DNA of 64,000 nt from Nocardioides panacis (GTDB lineage Bacteria; Actinomycetota; Actinomycetes; Propionibacteriales; Nocardioidaceae), in NCBI RefSeq assembly GCF_019039255.1, contig NZ_CP077062.1, positions 3,658,001 through 3,722,000 on the forward strand, given 5' to 3'. The notes under the pieces were generated by a model. That model saw only the letters and a program-made list of their open reading frames with translations. It was not told the origin of the DNA and made no database searches. The position numbers and the translations under genes are program-made. Positions 41,044 to 50,303 of the stretch are shown here, piece after piece. How positions within the stretch are numbered: position 1 is the first letter of the stretch; every line of letters starts with the position of its first letter.

Positions 41044-41235
41044 TCAGCGGTCGATCATCTTCTGCACGGCTGCCGGGTAGCGGTCTCCCTGGACCTGCAC
41101 GCTGGTTGAGGCGTCGTCCAGCTCGGCGAGGTCGTCGGGGGTGAGGCCCAGGCCCGCCGACCCCAGGTTCTCGTCGAGGCGCTCGAACTGCCCGGTGACC
41201 CCGGGCTCACCCTCATCACCCACACGGTCGAGCCC
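41044..41235 (-). pseudogene. Aldo/keto reductase C-terminal remnant
   Basis: The last 60 or so codons of this minus-strand frame read FERLDENLGSAGLGLTPDDL, AELDDASTSVQVQGDRYPAA and VQKMIDR, the characteristic C-terminal helix and tail of aldo/keto reductases. Upstream there is no TIM barrel: the sequence becomes unrelated before 41280, and the promoter region of the next gene begins. About 250 residues are missing, so this is a decayed fragment rather than a gene. Confidence 0.65.
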
Positions 41236-41355
41236 GCCTCCCCGAAGACTCCCTGAGGACCAGCTGAGCCGGAGCACCGGGACCCGGAAGGGCCAGGCGA
41301 TCCGCCGCCGCCCCCGCTAGCGTGGGGTCGACAACCCCAGATCCGGGAGGTGCCC

Positions 41356-41820
41356 ATGCCGTACGTCGTCGACTTCGTGGACGTGTCCACGGTCGGGTTG
41401 GAATCGTCACCGGTCGCGGAGGCGCTTGCCGGGCTGAGGGCGAACGAGGCTCGCTACTTCAAGAACAAGTACGACCACACCTTCACCGTCGAACCGGCCG
41501 ACGACGCGACGGACGTCGTCGACTGGGTGCACCGCATCCTCAAGGAGGAGCGCGACATCGTCCCCGCGGCCCGACCGCTCGAGGCGACGGCCTTCGAGGT
41601 CGACGGGATCCGGATGGCCTACGTCTTCTACGAGTCCGGCTTGTCGATCAACGTGATGTACGCCGTCGCGGAGTCGGGAAAGCGCGCTGTGGGGTTCAAG
41701 CTCTCCGAGGGCATGGAGGTCCCCGAGGAGCTCGCCTCGCGTTTCAAGTTCGCGCGGCAGAAGTCGAAGCTGGCCGGCACGATCCGCGGGTCCTACTTCG
41801 TCATCAAGGGCGCGTACTGA
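41356..41820 (+). CDS. Conserved protein of unknown function
   Basis: 154 residues from ATG 41356 (GGGAGG five bases upstream). It starts MPYVVDFVDVSTVGLESSPV. The middle contains EARYFKNKYDHTFTVEPADD and ATAFEVDGIRMAYVFYESGL, and the C-terminus FARQKSKLAGTIRGSYFVIK is basic. No signal peptide or membrane segment is seen. I do not recognise the family. Its end overlaps the end of the convergent SRPBCC gene by 17 bases. Confidence 0.7.
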   Translation: MPYVVDFVDVSTVGLESSPVAEALAGLRANEARYFKNKYDHTFTVEPADDATDVVDWVHRILKEERDIVPAARPLEATAFEVDGIRMAYVFYESGLSINVMYAVAESGKRAVGFKLSEGMEVPEELASRFKFARQKSKLAGTIRGSYFVIKGAY

Positions 41821-42223
41821 GTCGGGTGAAGGTCTCGGCCTCGGTCTCGACCATGCCCCGGGACTTGCGCCCGAGGAGCAGCTCGACGACCCGGGACAGA
41901 GGTCCGGACCACTCCAGCCGCAGGTCCAGCCGCGATCCGGCGCCGTCGTCGTGCACGGTGTGCACGCCCGTGCTCCGCACCCCCGGACCGGTGGACACCC
42001 AGGTGAAGGACCGCGCCTGCGGCTGCCACTCGGTCACCTCCCAGACCGCCTTGGGCAGGCCGGGCTGACGGACCTCGAACCTGGATCCGACCCCGGTCGG
42101 CCCACCTCCGAGCGACCGCACCGAGTCGACGGTCGGGAGGCGGTCGCCCCAGCGCTCGACGTCGCTGACGACCGACCACAGCCGGTCAGCCGTCGCGGCG
42201 GACCGGGCGCTCGCACGGATCAT
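41804..42223 (-). CDS. SRPBCC (polyketide cyclase-like) protein
   Basis: 139 residues. MIRASARSAATADRLWSVVS, DVERWGDRLPTVDSVRSLGG and VGSRFEVRQPGLPKAVWEVT show the helix-grip fold of the polyketide cyclase/dehydrase-like SRPBCC group, a hydrophobic ligand pocket with no assigned ligand. The open frame extends upstream without similarity; the ATG at 42223 is placed where the domain begins. It overlaps the convergent gene at 41820. Confidence 0.8.
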   Translation of the reverse strand: MIRASARSAATADRLWSVVSDVERWGDRLPTVDSVRSLGGGPTGVGSRFEVRQPGLPKAVWEVTEWQPQARSFTWVSTGPGVRSTGVHTVHDDGAGSRLDLRLEWSGPLSRVVELLLGRKSRGMVETEAETFTRLSTRP

Positions 42224-42360
42224 GGGGCCATGATGCTCGCCCTGGTGGGGGCGGGACCAGCGTCGCCGTAGGCTCCGCCGGCCCGAAGGCCGACGGTCGA
42301 CGCCTGCATCACGTGACCGAGGGTCGCGGGATCGGCGGGACGCGAGTACGGTCACGTGTC

Positions 42361-42933
42361 ATGAATCGGGCGCCTCGAGCGCAGATAGTCGTGGTCATGG
42401 GTGTTTCGGGCGTCGGCAAGACGACTGTGGCCAAGGGCCTGTCGACGGTCCTCGGCTGGACGTACGCGGAGGGCGACGCGTTCCACTCCGAGGCCAACGT
42501 CGCGAAGATGGCCGCCGGGACGCCGCTGACCGACGAGGACCGCTGGCCGTGGCTGCGCAGCATCGGCGAGTGGATGTCGGCTGAGATCGCGGCGGGTCGC
42601 TCCGCGGTGGTGACCTGCTCGGCGTTGCGCCGGGTCTACCGCGAGCTCGTGCGCGCGGGCCGTCCCGAGGTCGTCTTCTGCCACCTCGTCGCCGACCCAG
42701 GACTGATCGGCGACCGGATGGAGCGGCGCGCCGACCACTACATGCCCGCGTCCCTGCTGCCCAGCCAGCTGGCCACGCTCGAGCCGCTCGAGCCCGACGA
42801 GCCCGGCGTCGAGGTGTCCGTCGACGGCGAGGCAGCCCAGGTCATCGCCCGGGCGCTGGCGGCACTGGACCTGCAACCACCCGGGACGAGAACGCCCCGG
42901 GACACGCGAACCCGCGAAGGGAACACCAGATGA
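42361..42933 (+). CDS. gntK: Gluconokinase
   Basis: 190 residues. P-loop IVVVMGVSGVGKTTVAKGLS (about residues 9-28), then EGDAFHSEANVAKMAAGTPL and TDEDRWPWLRSIGEWMSAEI, and the CSALRRVYRELVRAG and LPSQLATLEPLEPDEPG motifs of the GntK family. It phosphorylates D-gluconate to 6-phosphogluconate with ATP, feeding the pentose phosphate or Entner-Doudoroff route. Its stop overlaps the start of the permease gene (ATGA), so uptake and phosphorylation are coupled. No dedicated regulator is adjacent. Confidence 0.92.
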   Translation: MNRAPRAQIVVVMGVSGVGKTTVAKGLSTVLGWTYAEGDAFHSEANVAKMAAGTPLTDEDRWPWLRSIGEWMSAEIAAGRSAVVTCSALRRVYRELVRAGRPEVVFCHLVADPGLIGDRMERRADHYMPASLLPSQLATLEPLEPDEPGVEVSVDGEAAQVIARALAALDLQPPGTRTPRDTRTREGNTR

Positions 42934-44513
42934 GCGCCCTGCTGAGTGCCACGGCGGCCGTCCGGCCGCGCCTGCTGTCGCTCGTCGAGGACCCGCCGAC
43001 GCTGACCCACGCCGGCAACACCCAGATCGTGCTCGCCGCCGTGCTGGGCATCGCCGCGGTGGTGGTGCTGATCGTGTGGGTGAAGATGCACCCGTTCCTG
43101 GCTCTGATGCTGGGCACCGCGGTGATGGGGATCGTCGCCGGTGTGGCTCCGCTCGACATCATCACGAGCTTCACCACCGGGTTCGGCGGGACTGTCGGTG
43201 CCGTGGGACTGCTGATCGGTCTCGGCGCGATGCTGGGCGCGCTGCTCGCCGACTCCGGGGGCGCGGACACCATCGTGGACACCATCATCGGCAAGGTCGG
43301 CAAGCGAGGGCTGCCCTGGGCGATGGCGTTGATCGCGGCCATCCTCGGGCTCCCGCTGTTCTTCGAGGTCGGCGTGGTGCTGCTGGTCCCGGTGGTGATC
43401 CTCGTGGCCCGCCGCACCGACGTCCCGTTGATGCGGGTCGGCATCCCCGCCCTGGCCGGCCTGTCCATCCTGCACGGCCTGGTCCCGCCGCACCCCGGCC
43501 CCCTGGTGGCCATCGACGCCCTCGGCGCCGACCTGGGGCTGACCCTGCTCTTCGGGCTGATCGTCGCCGTGCCGACGCTGGTGCTGTGCGGTCCGCTGCT
43601 GGCCAGGTTCGTCGAGCAGTGGGTGCCCCTCCACGCCAGCGACGAGGCAGTGGCCCGGGTCACCGGCGGGCACCTCGGCGTCAGTGCCGGGGCCACCGCC
43701 CGAGGCTCCGCTGCGGGCCCGTCGGACGGGACCTCCACGGAGGTGGCGGGGGGCGCACCCGCGCGCGCCGGCGCCGCGGGAGGGTTCGCCGATGCTCCGG
43801 CGGGCACCGGCGGGGACCGTGCCCCCGCACCTGACCGCGTACGTCGCCGCCCGTCGTTCGCCTTCGCGGTCATCTCGATCACCCTGCCGGTGATCCTGAT
43901 GCTGGTCCGGGCGATCGCCGAGCTCACCATGAAGGAGGGCACGCAGCCGCGCACCTTCCTGGAGTTCATCGGCACACCCGCGGTCGCGCTGCTGCTGGCC
44001 GTCCTGCTCTCCATGTTCCTCCTCGGCTACAGCACCGGCATGACCCGGGAAGGTGTGGAGAAGGCGATGGGGTCCGGCCTGCCGGGCATCGCGGGCATCC
44101 TGCTCATCGTCGCGGCCGGCGGAGGCTTCAAGCAGATGCTCGTCGACGCCGGCGTCGGCGGCGTGATCGCCGACTGGGCCCAAGGGTCGGGGATCTCGAC
44201 CCTCCTCCTCGGCTGGCTGGTCGCCGTCGGCGTCCGCCTCGCGACCGGATCGGCCACCGTCGCCACCATCACCGCCGCCGGCATCGTCAGCGGGATCGCT
44301 GCGGACCTGCCGACCAACGAAGTCTCCCTGCTGGTGCTCGCGATCGGCTGCGGGTCACTGTTCTTCAGCCACGTCAACGACGCGGGATTCTGGCTGGTCA
44401 AGGAGTACTTCGGGCTCACGGTCGGGCAGACCATCAAGTCCTGGTCGGTGATGGAGACGGCCATCTCGGTCGTCGGCATCATCTGCGTCCTGCTGCTCAA
44501 CCTCGTCGTCTGA
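42930..44513 (+). CDS. GntP-family gluconate:proton symporter
   Basis: 527 residues with 12 or more membrane helices. GFGGTVGAVGLLIGLGAMLG, HGLVPPHPGPLVAIDALGAD and TGSATVATITAAGIVSGIAA are typical of GntP/GntT gluconate permeases. A long hydrophilic insertion rich in Ala, Gly and Ser (about residues 245-305) separates the two halves and is longer than in enteric family members. The start overlaps gntK as ATGA. The substrate gluconate is inferred from family and from gntK. Confidence 0.9.
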   Translation: MSALLSATAAVRPRLLSLVEDPPTLTHAGNTQIVLAAVLGIAAVVVLIVWVKMHPFLALMLGTAVMGIVAGVAPLDIITSFTTGFGGTVGAVGLLIGLGAMLGALLADSGGADTIVDTIIGKVGKRGLPWAMALIAAILGLPLFFEVGVVLLVPVVILVARRTDVPLMRVGIPALAGLSILHGLVPPHPGPLVAIDALGADLGLTLLFGLIVAVPTLVLCGPLLARFVEQWVPLHASDEAVARVTGGHLGVSAGATARGSAAGPSDGTSTEVAGGAPARAGAAGGFADAPAGTGGDRAPAPDRVRRRPSFAFAVISITLPVILMLVRAIAELTMKEGTQPRTFLEFIGTPAVALLLAVLLSMFLLGYSTGMTREGVEKAMGSGLPGIAGILLIVAAGGGFKQMLVDAGVGGVIADWAQGSGISTLLLGWLVAVGVRLATGSATVATITAAGIVSGIAADLPTNEVSLLVLAIGCGSLFFSHVNDAGFWLVKEYFGLTVGQTIKSWSVMETAISVVGIICVLLLNLVV

Positions 44514-44514
44514 C

Positions 44515-44532
44515 CCTCCGTCCCGCCGGAGG
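44515..44532. terminator. Hairpin after the gluconate operon
   Basis: CCTCCG (44515-44520), a six-base loop, and CGGAGG (44527-44532) form a perfect six-base-pair stem immediately after the permease stop and before the convergent gene ending at 44543. No T tract follows, which is usual in such GC-rich DNA. It may serve both strands. Confidence 0.45.
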
Positions 44533-44542
44533 TCGGCCGGAG

Positions 44543-45550
44543 TCAGTCGGTGGTCGCGAACGCCGAGTCGAAGGCCGCGTCGGGCGGGTCGAAGGCCAGC
44601 GAGCGCACGAAGTCGAGCGCCTCGGGCGCCCCGCGGAGCCGGTCCATGCCGGCGTCCTCCCACTCCACCGAGAGGGGGCCGGTGTAGCCGATCGTGTTGA
44701 GCATCCGGAAGCAGCGCTCCCACGGCACGTCCCCGTGACCGGTCGAGACGAAGTCCCAGCCGCGGCGTGGGTCGGCCCACGCCAGGTGCGACCCGAGTCG
44801 GCCGTTGCGGCCGTTGCCGACCTGGAGCTTCGTGTCCTTGCAGTCCACGTGGTAGATCCGGTCCCGGAAGTCCCACAGGAACGACACGGGGTCGAGGTCC
44901 TGCCAGACGAAGTGGGACGGGTCCCAGTTGAGCCCGAAGGCCTCCCGGTGGCCGACGGCCTCGAGCGCCCGCACGGTCGTCCAGTAGTCGTAGGCGATCT
45001 CCGAGGGGTGCACCTCGTGGGCGAAGCGCACCCCCTCGGCGTCGTACACGTCGAGGATCGGGTTCCACCGGGCGGCGAAGTCGTCGTAGCCGGCGTCCAC
45101 CATCGCCTGGGTGGCCGGCGGGAACATCGCGACGTACTTCCAGATGGAGGATCCGGTGAAGCCGATCACGGTGTCGACGCCCAGCCGCCGCGCGGCCCGC
45201 GCGGTCATCTTCATCTCCTCGGCGGCCCGCTGCCGCACGCCTTCGGCGTCGCCGTCGCCCCAGATCCGGCTCGGCAGGATCTCGCGGTGCCGCTCGTCGA
45301 TCGGGTCGTCGCACACCGCCTGTCCCTTGAGGTGGTTGGAGATCGCCCACACCTTCAGGTCGTACTTCGCGAGCACCTCGCGCTTGCTCGCGAGGTAGGC
45401 GTCGTCCTCCACGGCGGCCCAGACGTCGAGGTGGTCGCCCCAGCAGGCGATCTCGAGCCCGTCGTACCCCCAGCCGGAGGCCAGGCGGCAGACCTCCTCG
45501 AAGGGCAGGTCGGCCCACTGTCCGGTGAACAGGGTGATCGGTCGCGTCAT
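44543..45550 (-). CDS. Sugar phosphate isomerase/epimerase (TIM barrel)
   Basis: 335 residues. [80 protein letters not shown] and [12 protein letters not shown] give the metal ligands (Glu, Asp-Pro-Ser-His, His/Asp, Glu) of the AP-endonuclease-like barrel. Close relatives in actinobacteria accompany Gfo/Idh dehydrogenases and sugar ABC importers and probably isomerise keto-sugars. It lies 25 bases downstream of xylA on the same strand. Confidence 0.83.
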   Translation of the reverse strand: MTRPITLFTGQWADLPFEEVCRLASGWGYDGLEIACWGDHLDVWAAVEDDAYLASKREVLAKYDLKVWAISNHLKGQAVCDDPIDERHREILPSRIWGDGDAEGVRQRAAEEMKMTARAARRLGVDTVIGFTGSSIWKYVAMFPPATQAMVDAGYDDFAARWNPILDVYDAEGVRFAHEVHPSEIAYDYWTTVRALEAVGHREAFGLNWDPSHFVWQDLDPVSFLWDFRDRIYHVDCKDTKLQVGNGRNGRLGSHLAWADPRRGWDFVSTGHGDVPWERCFRMLNTIGYTGPLSVEWEDAGMDRLRGAPEALDFVRSLAFDPPDAAFDSAFATTD

Positions 45551-45575
45551 CGTCGGTTCCTTCCGGTCCGGGTGC

Positions 45576-46742
45576 TCAGCGGGCGCCGAGCAGGTGTTCC
45601 ATGGCGAGCTGGTCGAGCGCCTCGAACGCCAGGCCCTGCTCGGCGAGGGCGGCGACGTCGTGCCGCTCGGCCCGCAGCTCCTCGATGGTCTCGCCGTCGG
45701 CCAGCGTGGGCACGCCGAGATCGCCGACCCTGGCGGCCTGCAGGGCCTCGTGCACCGCAGGGTCGGCCCGGAACGCCCGGGTCCGCTCCCGGAGCATCAG
45801 GTAGTTGCGCATGCAGGCCTCGGCGGTGACCCAGACCCCCTCGTCGTCCTCGGTCCGGGCCGGCTTGTAGTCGAAGTGCCGGTAGCCGTCGTACGCCGCG
45901 CCGCCCGGGCCGCCCTCGAGGACGTCGACCGTCCAGAAGGCACCGCGGAGGTTGCCGGCGCCGAAGCGGAGGTCCTGGTCGAAGCGGGGACCGTGCTGGC
46001 CGTTGAGGTCCACGTGGAAGAGCTTGCCGTGCCAGAGCGCCTGGGCGATGCCGTGCGCGAAGTTCAGCCCGGCCATCTCCTCGTGACCCACCTCGGGGTT
46101 GAGGCCGACCCGGTCGGGCTCGTCGAGCTCGGAGATGAACGCGAGGGCGTGCCCGATGGTCGGGAGCAGGATGTCCCCGCGCGGCTCGTTGGGCTTGGGC
46201 TCCAGGGCGAAGCGCAGGTCATAGCCCTGGTCGCGCACGTAGGCGCAGAGCAGGTCGAGCGCCTCCTTGTAGCGGGCCAGCGCCGACTGGACGTCCTTGC
46301 TGCCACCGGACTCCGAGCCCTCGCGGCCGCCCCAGAGCACGTAGGTGCGGGCGCCGAGCTCGGCGGCGAGGTCGATGTTGCGCAGCACCTTGGCCAACGC
46401 CAGGCGGCGCACCCGGCGGTCGTTGGCGGTGAACCCCCCGTCCTTGAAGACGGCGTGCCCGAACAGGTTGGTGGTCGCCATCTCGACGACCAGGCCGGTG
46501 TCGGCGATCGCCTTCGCGAACCGGTCGAGGGTCAGCTGCCGCGTGCTGTCGTCGGGCACGAGGTCGTCGTCGTGGAAGCTCAGGGCCGCGGCCCCGATCC
46601 CGGCGAGCCGCTCCACCGCGTAGACGGGATCCATCGGTGGCCGCACCGGCCCGCCGAAGACGTCGACCCCCTGCCACCCGACCGTCCACAGGCCGAACGA
46701 GAAGCGGTCATCGGGGGTGGGGACGGGCAGTGCTGCTGACAT
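45576..46742 (-). CDS. xylA: Xylose isomerase
   Basis: 388 residues, the same length as Streptomyces enzymes. The catalytic His57 in [11 protein letters not shown], metal ligands in [20 protein letters not shown] (Glu181, Lys183), [20 protein letters not shown] and [20 protein letters not shown] are intact. It interconverts D-xylose and D-xylulose and usually also D-glucose and D-fructose. No xylulokinase (xylB) lies near it; instead it is flanked by a keto-sugar isomerase and a Gfo/Idh dehydrogenase, so its physiological substrate here is open. Confidence 0.93.
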   Translation of the reverse strand: MSAALPVPTPDDRFSFGLWTVGWQGVDVFGGPVRPPMDPVYAVERLAGIGAAALSFHDDDLVPDDSTRQLTLDRFAKAIADTGLVVEMATTNLFGHAVFKDGGFTANDRRVRRLALAKVLRNIDLAAELGARTYVLWGGREGSESGGSKDVQSALARYKEALDLLCAYVRDQGYDLRFALEPKPNEPRGDILLPTIGHALAFISELDEPDRVGLNPEVGHEEMAGLNFAHGIAQALWHGKLFHVDLNGQHGPRFDQDLRFGAGNLRGAFWTVDVLEGGPGGAAYDGYRHFDYKPARTEDDEGVWVTAEACMRNYLMLRERTRAFRADPAVHEALQAARVGDLGVPTLADGETIEELRAERHDVAALAEQGLAFEALDQLAMEHLLGAR

Positions 46743-46775
46743 CGGGACTCCTCGTGGTGCGGTGTGGGACGGGGG

Positions 46776-47984
46776 TCAGGCGGCGGGGACGGGGGCGGCG
46801 GTCGGCTCCCAGGCGCCCAGCTCGGCACTTCGCTGCACGGCGGCCAGGACGCACTGGACCTGCAGCCCGTCACGGAAGGACGGGAGCGGCTGGTCACCGC
46901 GGCCGAGCGCCGTGACCAGGTCGACGACCTGGTGGGTGAAGCCGTGCTCGTAGCCGAGGCCGTGGCCGGGCGGCCACCAGCTCCCGACGTAGGGGTGCCC
47001 GGGCTCGGTGACCAGGATCCGGCGGAAGCCGGCGGTCTCGGCGGGCTCGTCGGCGTCGTAGAGCTCCAGGACGTTCATGTCCTCGAAGTCGAACGCCAGG
47101 CTGCCCCGGGACCCGTTGATCTCCAGCCGGATGGCGTTCTTGCGCCCCGTGGCGAACCGGGTCGCCTCGAAGACACCGACCGCCCCGCCGGTGAAGCGGG
47201 CCAGGAAGGTCGCGGCGTCGTCGACGGTCACCTGGCCGGTCCCGAGGCTCGAGCCGCGTCCGGTGTCGCCACCCAGGTGCGTCGCAGACGAGCCGTCGGA
47301 CAGGGGGCGCTCCCGGACGAAGGTCTCGAGCATCCCGTTGACCGTGACGATGCGCTCGCCGGTGATGTGCTGGGCCAGGTCGACGATGTGGGCCCCGATG
47401 TCGCCCAGGGCGCCCGAGCCGGCCTTGTCCTTGTCGAGCCGCCAGGTCATCGGCGACTGCGGGTCGGTCAACCAGTCCTGGAGGTACTGCGCGCGGACGT
47501 GCCGGATGTCGCCGATCCGGCCCTGCTCGACCAGCTGCCGGGCCAGGGCGACGGCGGGCACCCGGCGGTAGGTGAAGCCGACCATGGCACGCACGCCGTC
47601 GCCGGCGGCGAGGTCCGCGGCGTCCGCCATCGCCTGCGCCTCGGCCACCGAGTTGGCGAGCGGCTTCTCGCAGAGCACGTGCTTGCCGGCCCGGAGAGCC
47701 GCGATCGCGATCTCTGCGTGGGTGTCCCCCGGGGTGCAGACGTCGACCAGGTCGATGTCGCTGCGTGAGACCAGCCGGGTCCAGTCGGTCTCCGTGGACT
47801 CCCAGCCGAGCCGGCGGGCGGCCTCGGTCACCCGGCCCGGGTCCCGTCCGCACAGCGCCCGGAGGCGCGGGTGCAGCGGGAGGTCGAAGAAGTGCGGTGC
47901 CGTGCGCCAGGCCTGGGAGTGAGCGGCGCCCATGAAGGCGTACCCGACCAGGCCGATGCCGAGGTCCGGGACGATCGGGTGCAT
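46776..47984 (-). CDS. Gfo/Idh/MocA family oxidoreductase (sugar module 3)
   Basis: 402 residues from ATG 47984. LGIGLVGYAFMGAAHSQAWR, catalytic VLCEKPLANSVAEAQAMADA, FTYRRVPAVALARQLVEQGR, and GSGALGDIGAHIVDLAQHIT with the Asp-x-Gly-x-His motif. This branch includes glycoside and sugar 3-dehydrogenases. With the downstream xylA and barrel protein, and the upstream ABC importer, it suggests uptake of a sugar or glycoside, oxidation, then isomerisation. A seven-G run lies just upstream of the start and is non-coding. Confidence 0.86.
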   Translation of the reverse strand: MHPIVPDLGIGLVGYAFMGAAHSQAWRTAPHFFDLPLHPRLRALCGRDPGRVTEAARRLGWESTETDWTRLVSRSDIDLVDVCTPGDTHAEIAIAALRAGKHVLCEKPLANSVAEAQAMADAADLAAGDGVRAMVGFTYRRVPAVALARQLVEQGRIGDIRHVRAQYLQDWLTDPQSPMTWRLDKDKAGSGALGDIGAHIVDLAQHITGERIVTVNGMLETFVRERPLSDGSSATHLGGDTGRGSSLGTGQVTVDDAATFLARFTGGAVGVFEATRFATGRKNAIRLEINGSRGSLAFDFEDMNVLELYDADEPAETAGFRRILVTEPGHPYVGSWWPPGHGLGYEHGFTHQVVDLVTALGRGDQPLPSFRDGLQVQCVLAAVQRSAELGAWEPTAAPVPAA

Positions 47985-48073
47985 GGGGGGGTCCTCGGAT
48001 TTCTGGAGGGAGGGGAGGAGGGCGGCGGTGGAACCGGGCCGGCCGGGACGTGCGGCCCCGGCCGGCCACCAGC

Positions 48074-49126
48074 TCAGGACTCGAAGCCGAGCGCCATGTA
48101 GTCGTCCACGTTGTCCTTGGTGACGACGGGCGCGTTCAGCACGATCCGCTTCGGGACCTCGACCTGGACCAGGTCGGAGAGGCCCTTGTTCTGGGCGATC
48201 AGCCGGGCCAGGCGGATGCCGTCGGCCGCCTGGGTCGGCGGGTAGATCACGGTCGCGGCCATCGAGCCGTCCTTGATCCAGCGCATCGCGTTGGCCGAGC
48301 CGGCACCACCGATGAAGGCGAACTCGTGACGGTCCGCGTTGTCGAAGGCCGCCTTGACGCCGACGCCCTGGTCGTCGTCGTGGTTCCAGATGACGTCGAT
48401 CTTGGGAGCCGCCTGGAGCAGGTTGGAGGCGGCCTTCTCCCCGGACTCCACGGTGAACTCGGCGGCGACCCGGTTGTCGACGTTCTGACCGCAGGCCTTG
48501 AGCGCGTCCTTGAAGCCCTTCGACCGGTCCTGGGTCAGCGGCAGCGAGTCGATGCCGGCGATCTCCGCGATCACGGCGTCGTCGAGGCCCTTGTCCTTGA
48601 CCACCTTGCAGGCGTACGTGCCGGCCGAGACGCCCATGCCGTAGTTGTCGCCCAGGACGGTGGTCCGCGCCGCGAACGGCGAGGAGAACTCGCGGTCGAC
48701 GTTGATGACCGGGATGCCGGCCTCCATCGCCTTGGTGGCCACGTCGGTCAGTGCCGCCCCGTCGGTCGGCAGCAGCACGATCGCGTCGACCTTGTCGTTG
48801 ATGAAGGTCTCGATCTGGCTGATCTGCAGGCTGGCGTCGTTGGTGCCCTCGGCAGCCTTCAGCTCGACGTCGTCGTACTTCTTCGCCTCGGCCAGCGCCG
48901 AGCTGTTGATGGCGGCGAGCCACCCGTGGTCGGCGGCAGGACCGGAGAACCCGATGACGACCTTCTTGCCCGGGTCGTCGTTGGCGGACACGGCCTTGCT
49001 GTCGGTGCCGCCCGACGAGCTGTCGGTCTCCGGCGTGTTGCTGGTGCAGCCGGCGACGACCAGCAGGGCGGCGAGCGCACCTCCGGTGACCAGGCGGAGC
49101 CGGCGGTGCGGGTGGGGACGAGACAT
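48074..49126 (-). CDS. Sugar ABC transporter substrate-binding lipoprotein (importer 2)
   Basis: 350 residues. Signal peptide with lipobox VVAGC (Cys27), then the type I sugar-binding fold: KVVIGFSGPAADHGWLAAIN, DKVDAIVLLPTDGAALTDVA, AGIPVINVDREFSSPFAART and WNHDDDQGVGVKAAFDNADR. It resembles ribose/xylose-type binding proteins. ATG 49126 has AAGGAGC seven bases upstream. It is followed by the Gfo/Idh gene and preceded by the permease gene (82 bases) on the same strand, so ligand and pathway belong together. Confidence 0.87.
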   Translation of the reverse strand: MSRPHPHRRLRLVTGGALAALLVVAGCTSNTPETDSSSGGTDSKAVSANDDPGKKVVIGFSGPAADHGWLAAINSSALAEAKKYDDVELKAAEGTNDASLQISQIETFINDKVDAIVLLPTDGAALTDVATKAMEAGIPVINVDREFSSPFAARTTVLGDNYGMGVSAGTYACKVVKDKGLDDAVIAEIAGIDSLPLTQDRSKGFKDALKACGQNVDNRVAAEFTVESGEKAASNLLQAAPKIDVIWNHDDDQGVGVKAAFDNADRHEFAFIGGAGSANAMRWIKDGSMAATVIYPPTQAADGIRLARLIAQNKGLSDLVQVEVPKRIVLNAPVVTKDNVDDYMALGFES

Positions 49127-49208
49127 GTTCTGCTCCTTGGTTGCCGGGAACACGCGTTCCTGGGTTCTTGACGTCCGAGACAGAGGCGGTTCTGGTGGTG
49201 CGGGTGGG

Positions 49209-50303
49209 CTAGGTGCCGCTGTTGCTGCGCGTCGCGAGCCGCTGCTGGAGCAGGACCGCGGCGACGATGATGAGTCCCTTGGCGACCGACTGGGCCGAGC
49301 TGGACAGGTTGTTCTGGGTGAAGACGTTGGAGAGCGTGGTGAAGATCAGCACGCCGAGCACGGTGCCGACGATGGTGCCGCGGCCGCCCGACAGGAGGGT
49401 GCCGCCGATGACGACGGCGGCGATGGCGTCGAGCTCGTAGAGCGTGCCGTGGGTCGAGGACCCGGTCGTCGTACGAGCCACGATCATCACCGCGGCGATC
49501 CCGCAGCACAGGCCGACGATCGCGTAGAGCGCGACCGTGTGCCGGCGTACGTCGATGCCGGCGAGCCGGGCCGCCTCGGGGTTCCCGCCCACCGCGAAGG
49601 TGCGACGGCCGAAGGTGGTCCGGTTCAGGACGACCCAGCCGACCGCCGCGACGACGGCGAAGATGATGACCAGCAGGGGCACCCCGAGCGCCGAGTGACG
49701 GAAGAAGTCGCTGAAGCCGGGGACGTCGACGATCTGGGTGCGGCGCTGGGCGATGATCTCCGCGAGCCCGCGGGCGGCGGCGAGCATCGCGAGGGTGGCG
49801 ATGAACGGCACGACCTTCCCGTAGGCGATCAGCAGACCGTTGACCAGGCCGCAGACCGTGCCCACCACCACCGCGGCCAGCACGATGATCGACCAGTGGT
49901 AGTCGCGCGCCATCGCCTGCGTGGCCAGCGTCGTCGACCACACCGAGGCGAGCGCGACGATCGCACCGACGGACAGGTCGATCCCGCCCCCGGTGATCAC
50001 GAACGTCATGCCCACCGACACGACGCCGATCACGGCGGCGAGCCGCAGGATCGTCAGCGCGTTGTCGATGCTGGCGAACTCCTGGCCGGCCGTGGCGATC
50101 CCGACCAGGCAGAGGAGGAAGAGCGCCACGACGAGACCGAGGTTGCGGCCCACGGAGGAGCTCATCAGACCCCCGAGCACACCGCGCGACCTCTCGCGGC
50201 CGCTGCCCGACAGCGACTCCTGGACGACCTGGTCCCGCGCCGCGACCGGATGGCTCGTGGCGGCCGCGCCCGTGGGGCGAGCCGTCTCCTGTTCCGGGTT
50301 CAT
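49209..50303 (-). CDS. Sugar ABC transporter permease (importer 2)
   Basis: 364 residues. After a hydrophilic N-terminal tail of about 50 residues come eight to ten helices of the RbsC/XylH family: SVGMTFVITGGGIDLSVGAI, VVPFIATLAMLAAARGLAEI, TFGRRTFAVGGNPEAARLAG and AAVVIGGTLLSGGRGTIVGT. The start (ATG 50301-50303) overlaps the ATPase stop as ATGA. This is the membrane channel of the second importer. Confidence 0.88.
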   Translation of the reverse strand: MNPEQETARPTGAAATSHPVAARDQVVQESLSGSGRERSRGVLGGLMSSSVGRNLGLVVALFLLCLVGIATAGQEFASIDNALTILRLAAVIGVVSVGMTFVITGGGIDLSVGAIVALASVWSTTLATQAMARDYHWSIIVLAAVVVGTVCGLVNGLLIAYGKVVPFIATLAMLAAARGLAEIIAQRRTQIVDVPGFSDFFRHSALGVPLLVIIFAVVAAVGWVVLNRTTFGRRTFAVGGNPEAARLAGIDVRRHTVALYAIVGLCCGIAAVMIVARTTTGSSTHGTLYELDAIAAVVIGGTLLSGGRGTIVGTVLGVLIFTTLSNVFTQNNLSSSAQSVAKGLIIVAAVLLQQRLATRSNSGT

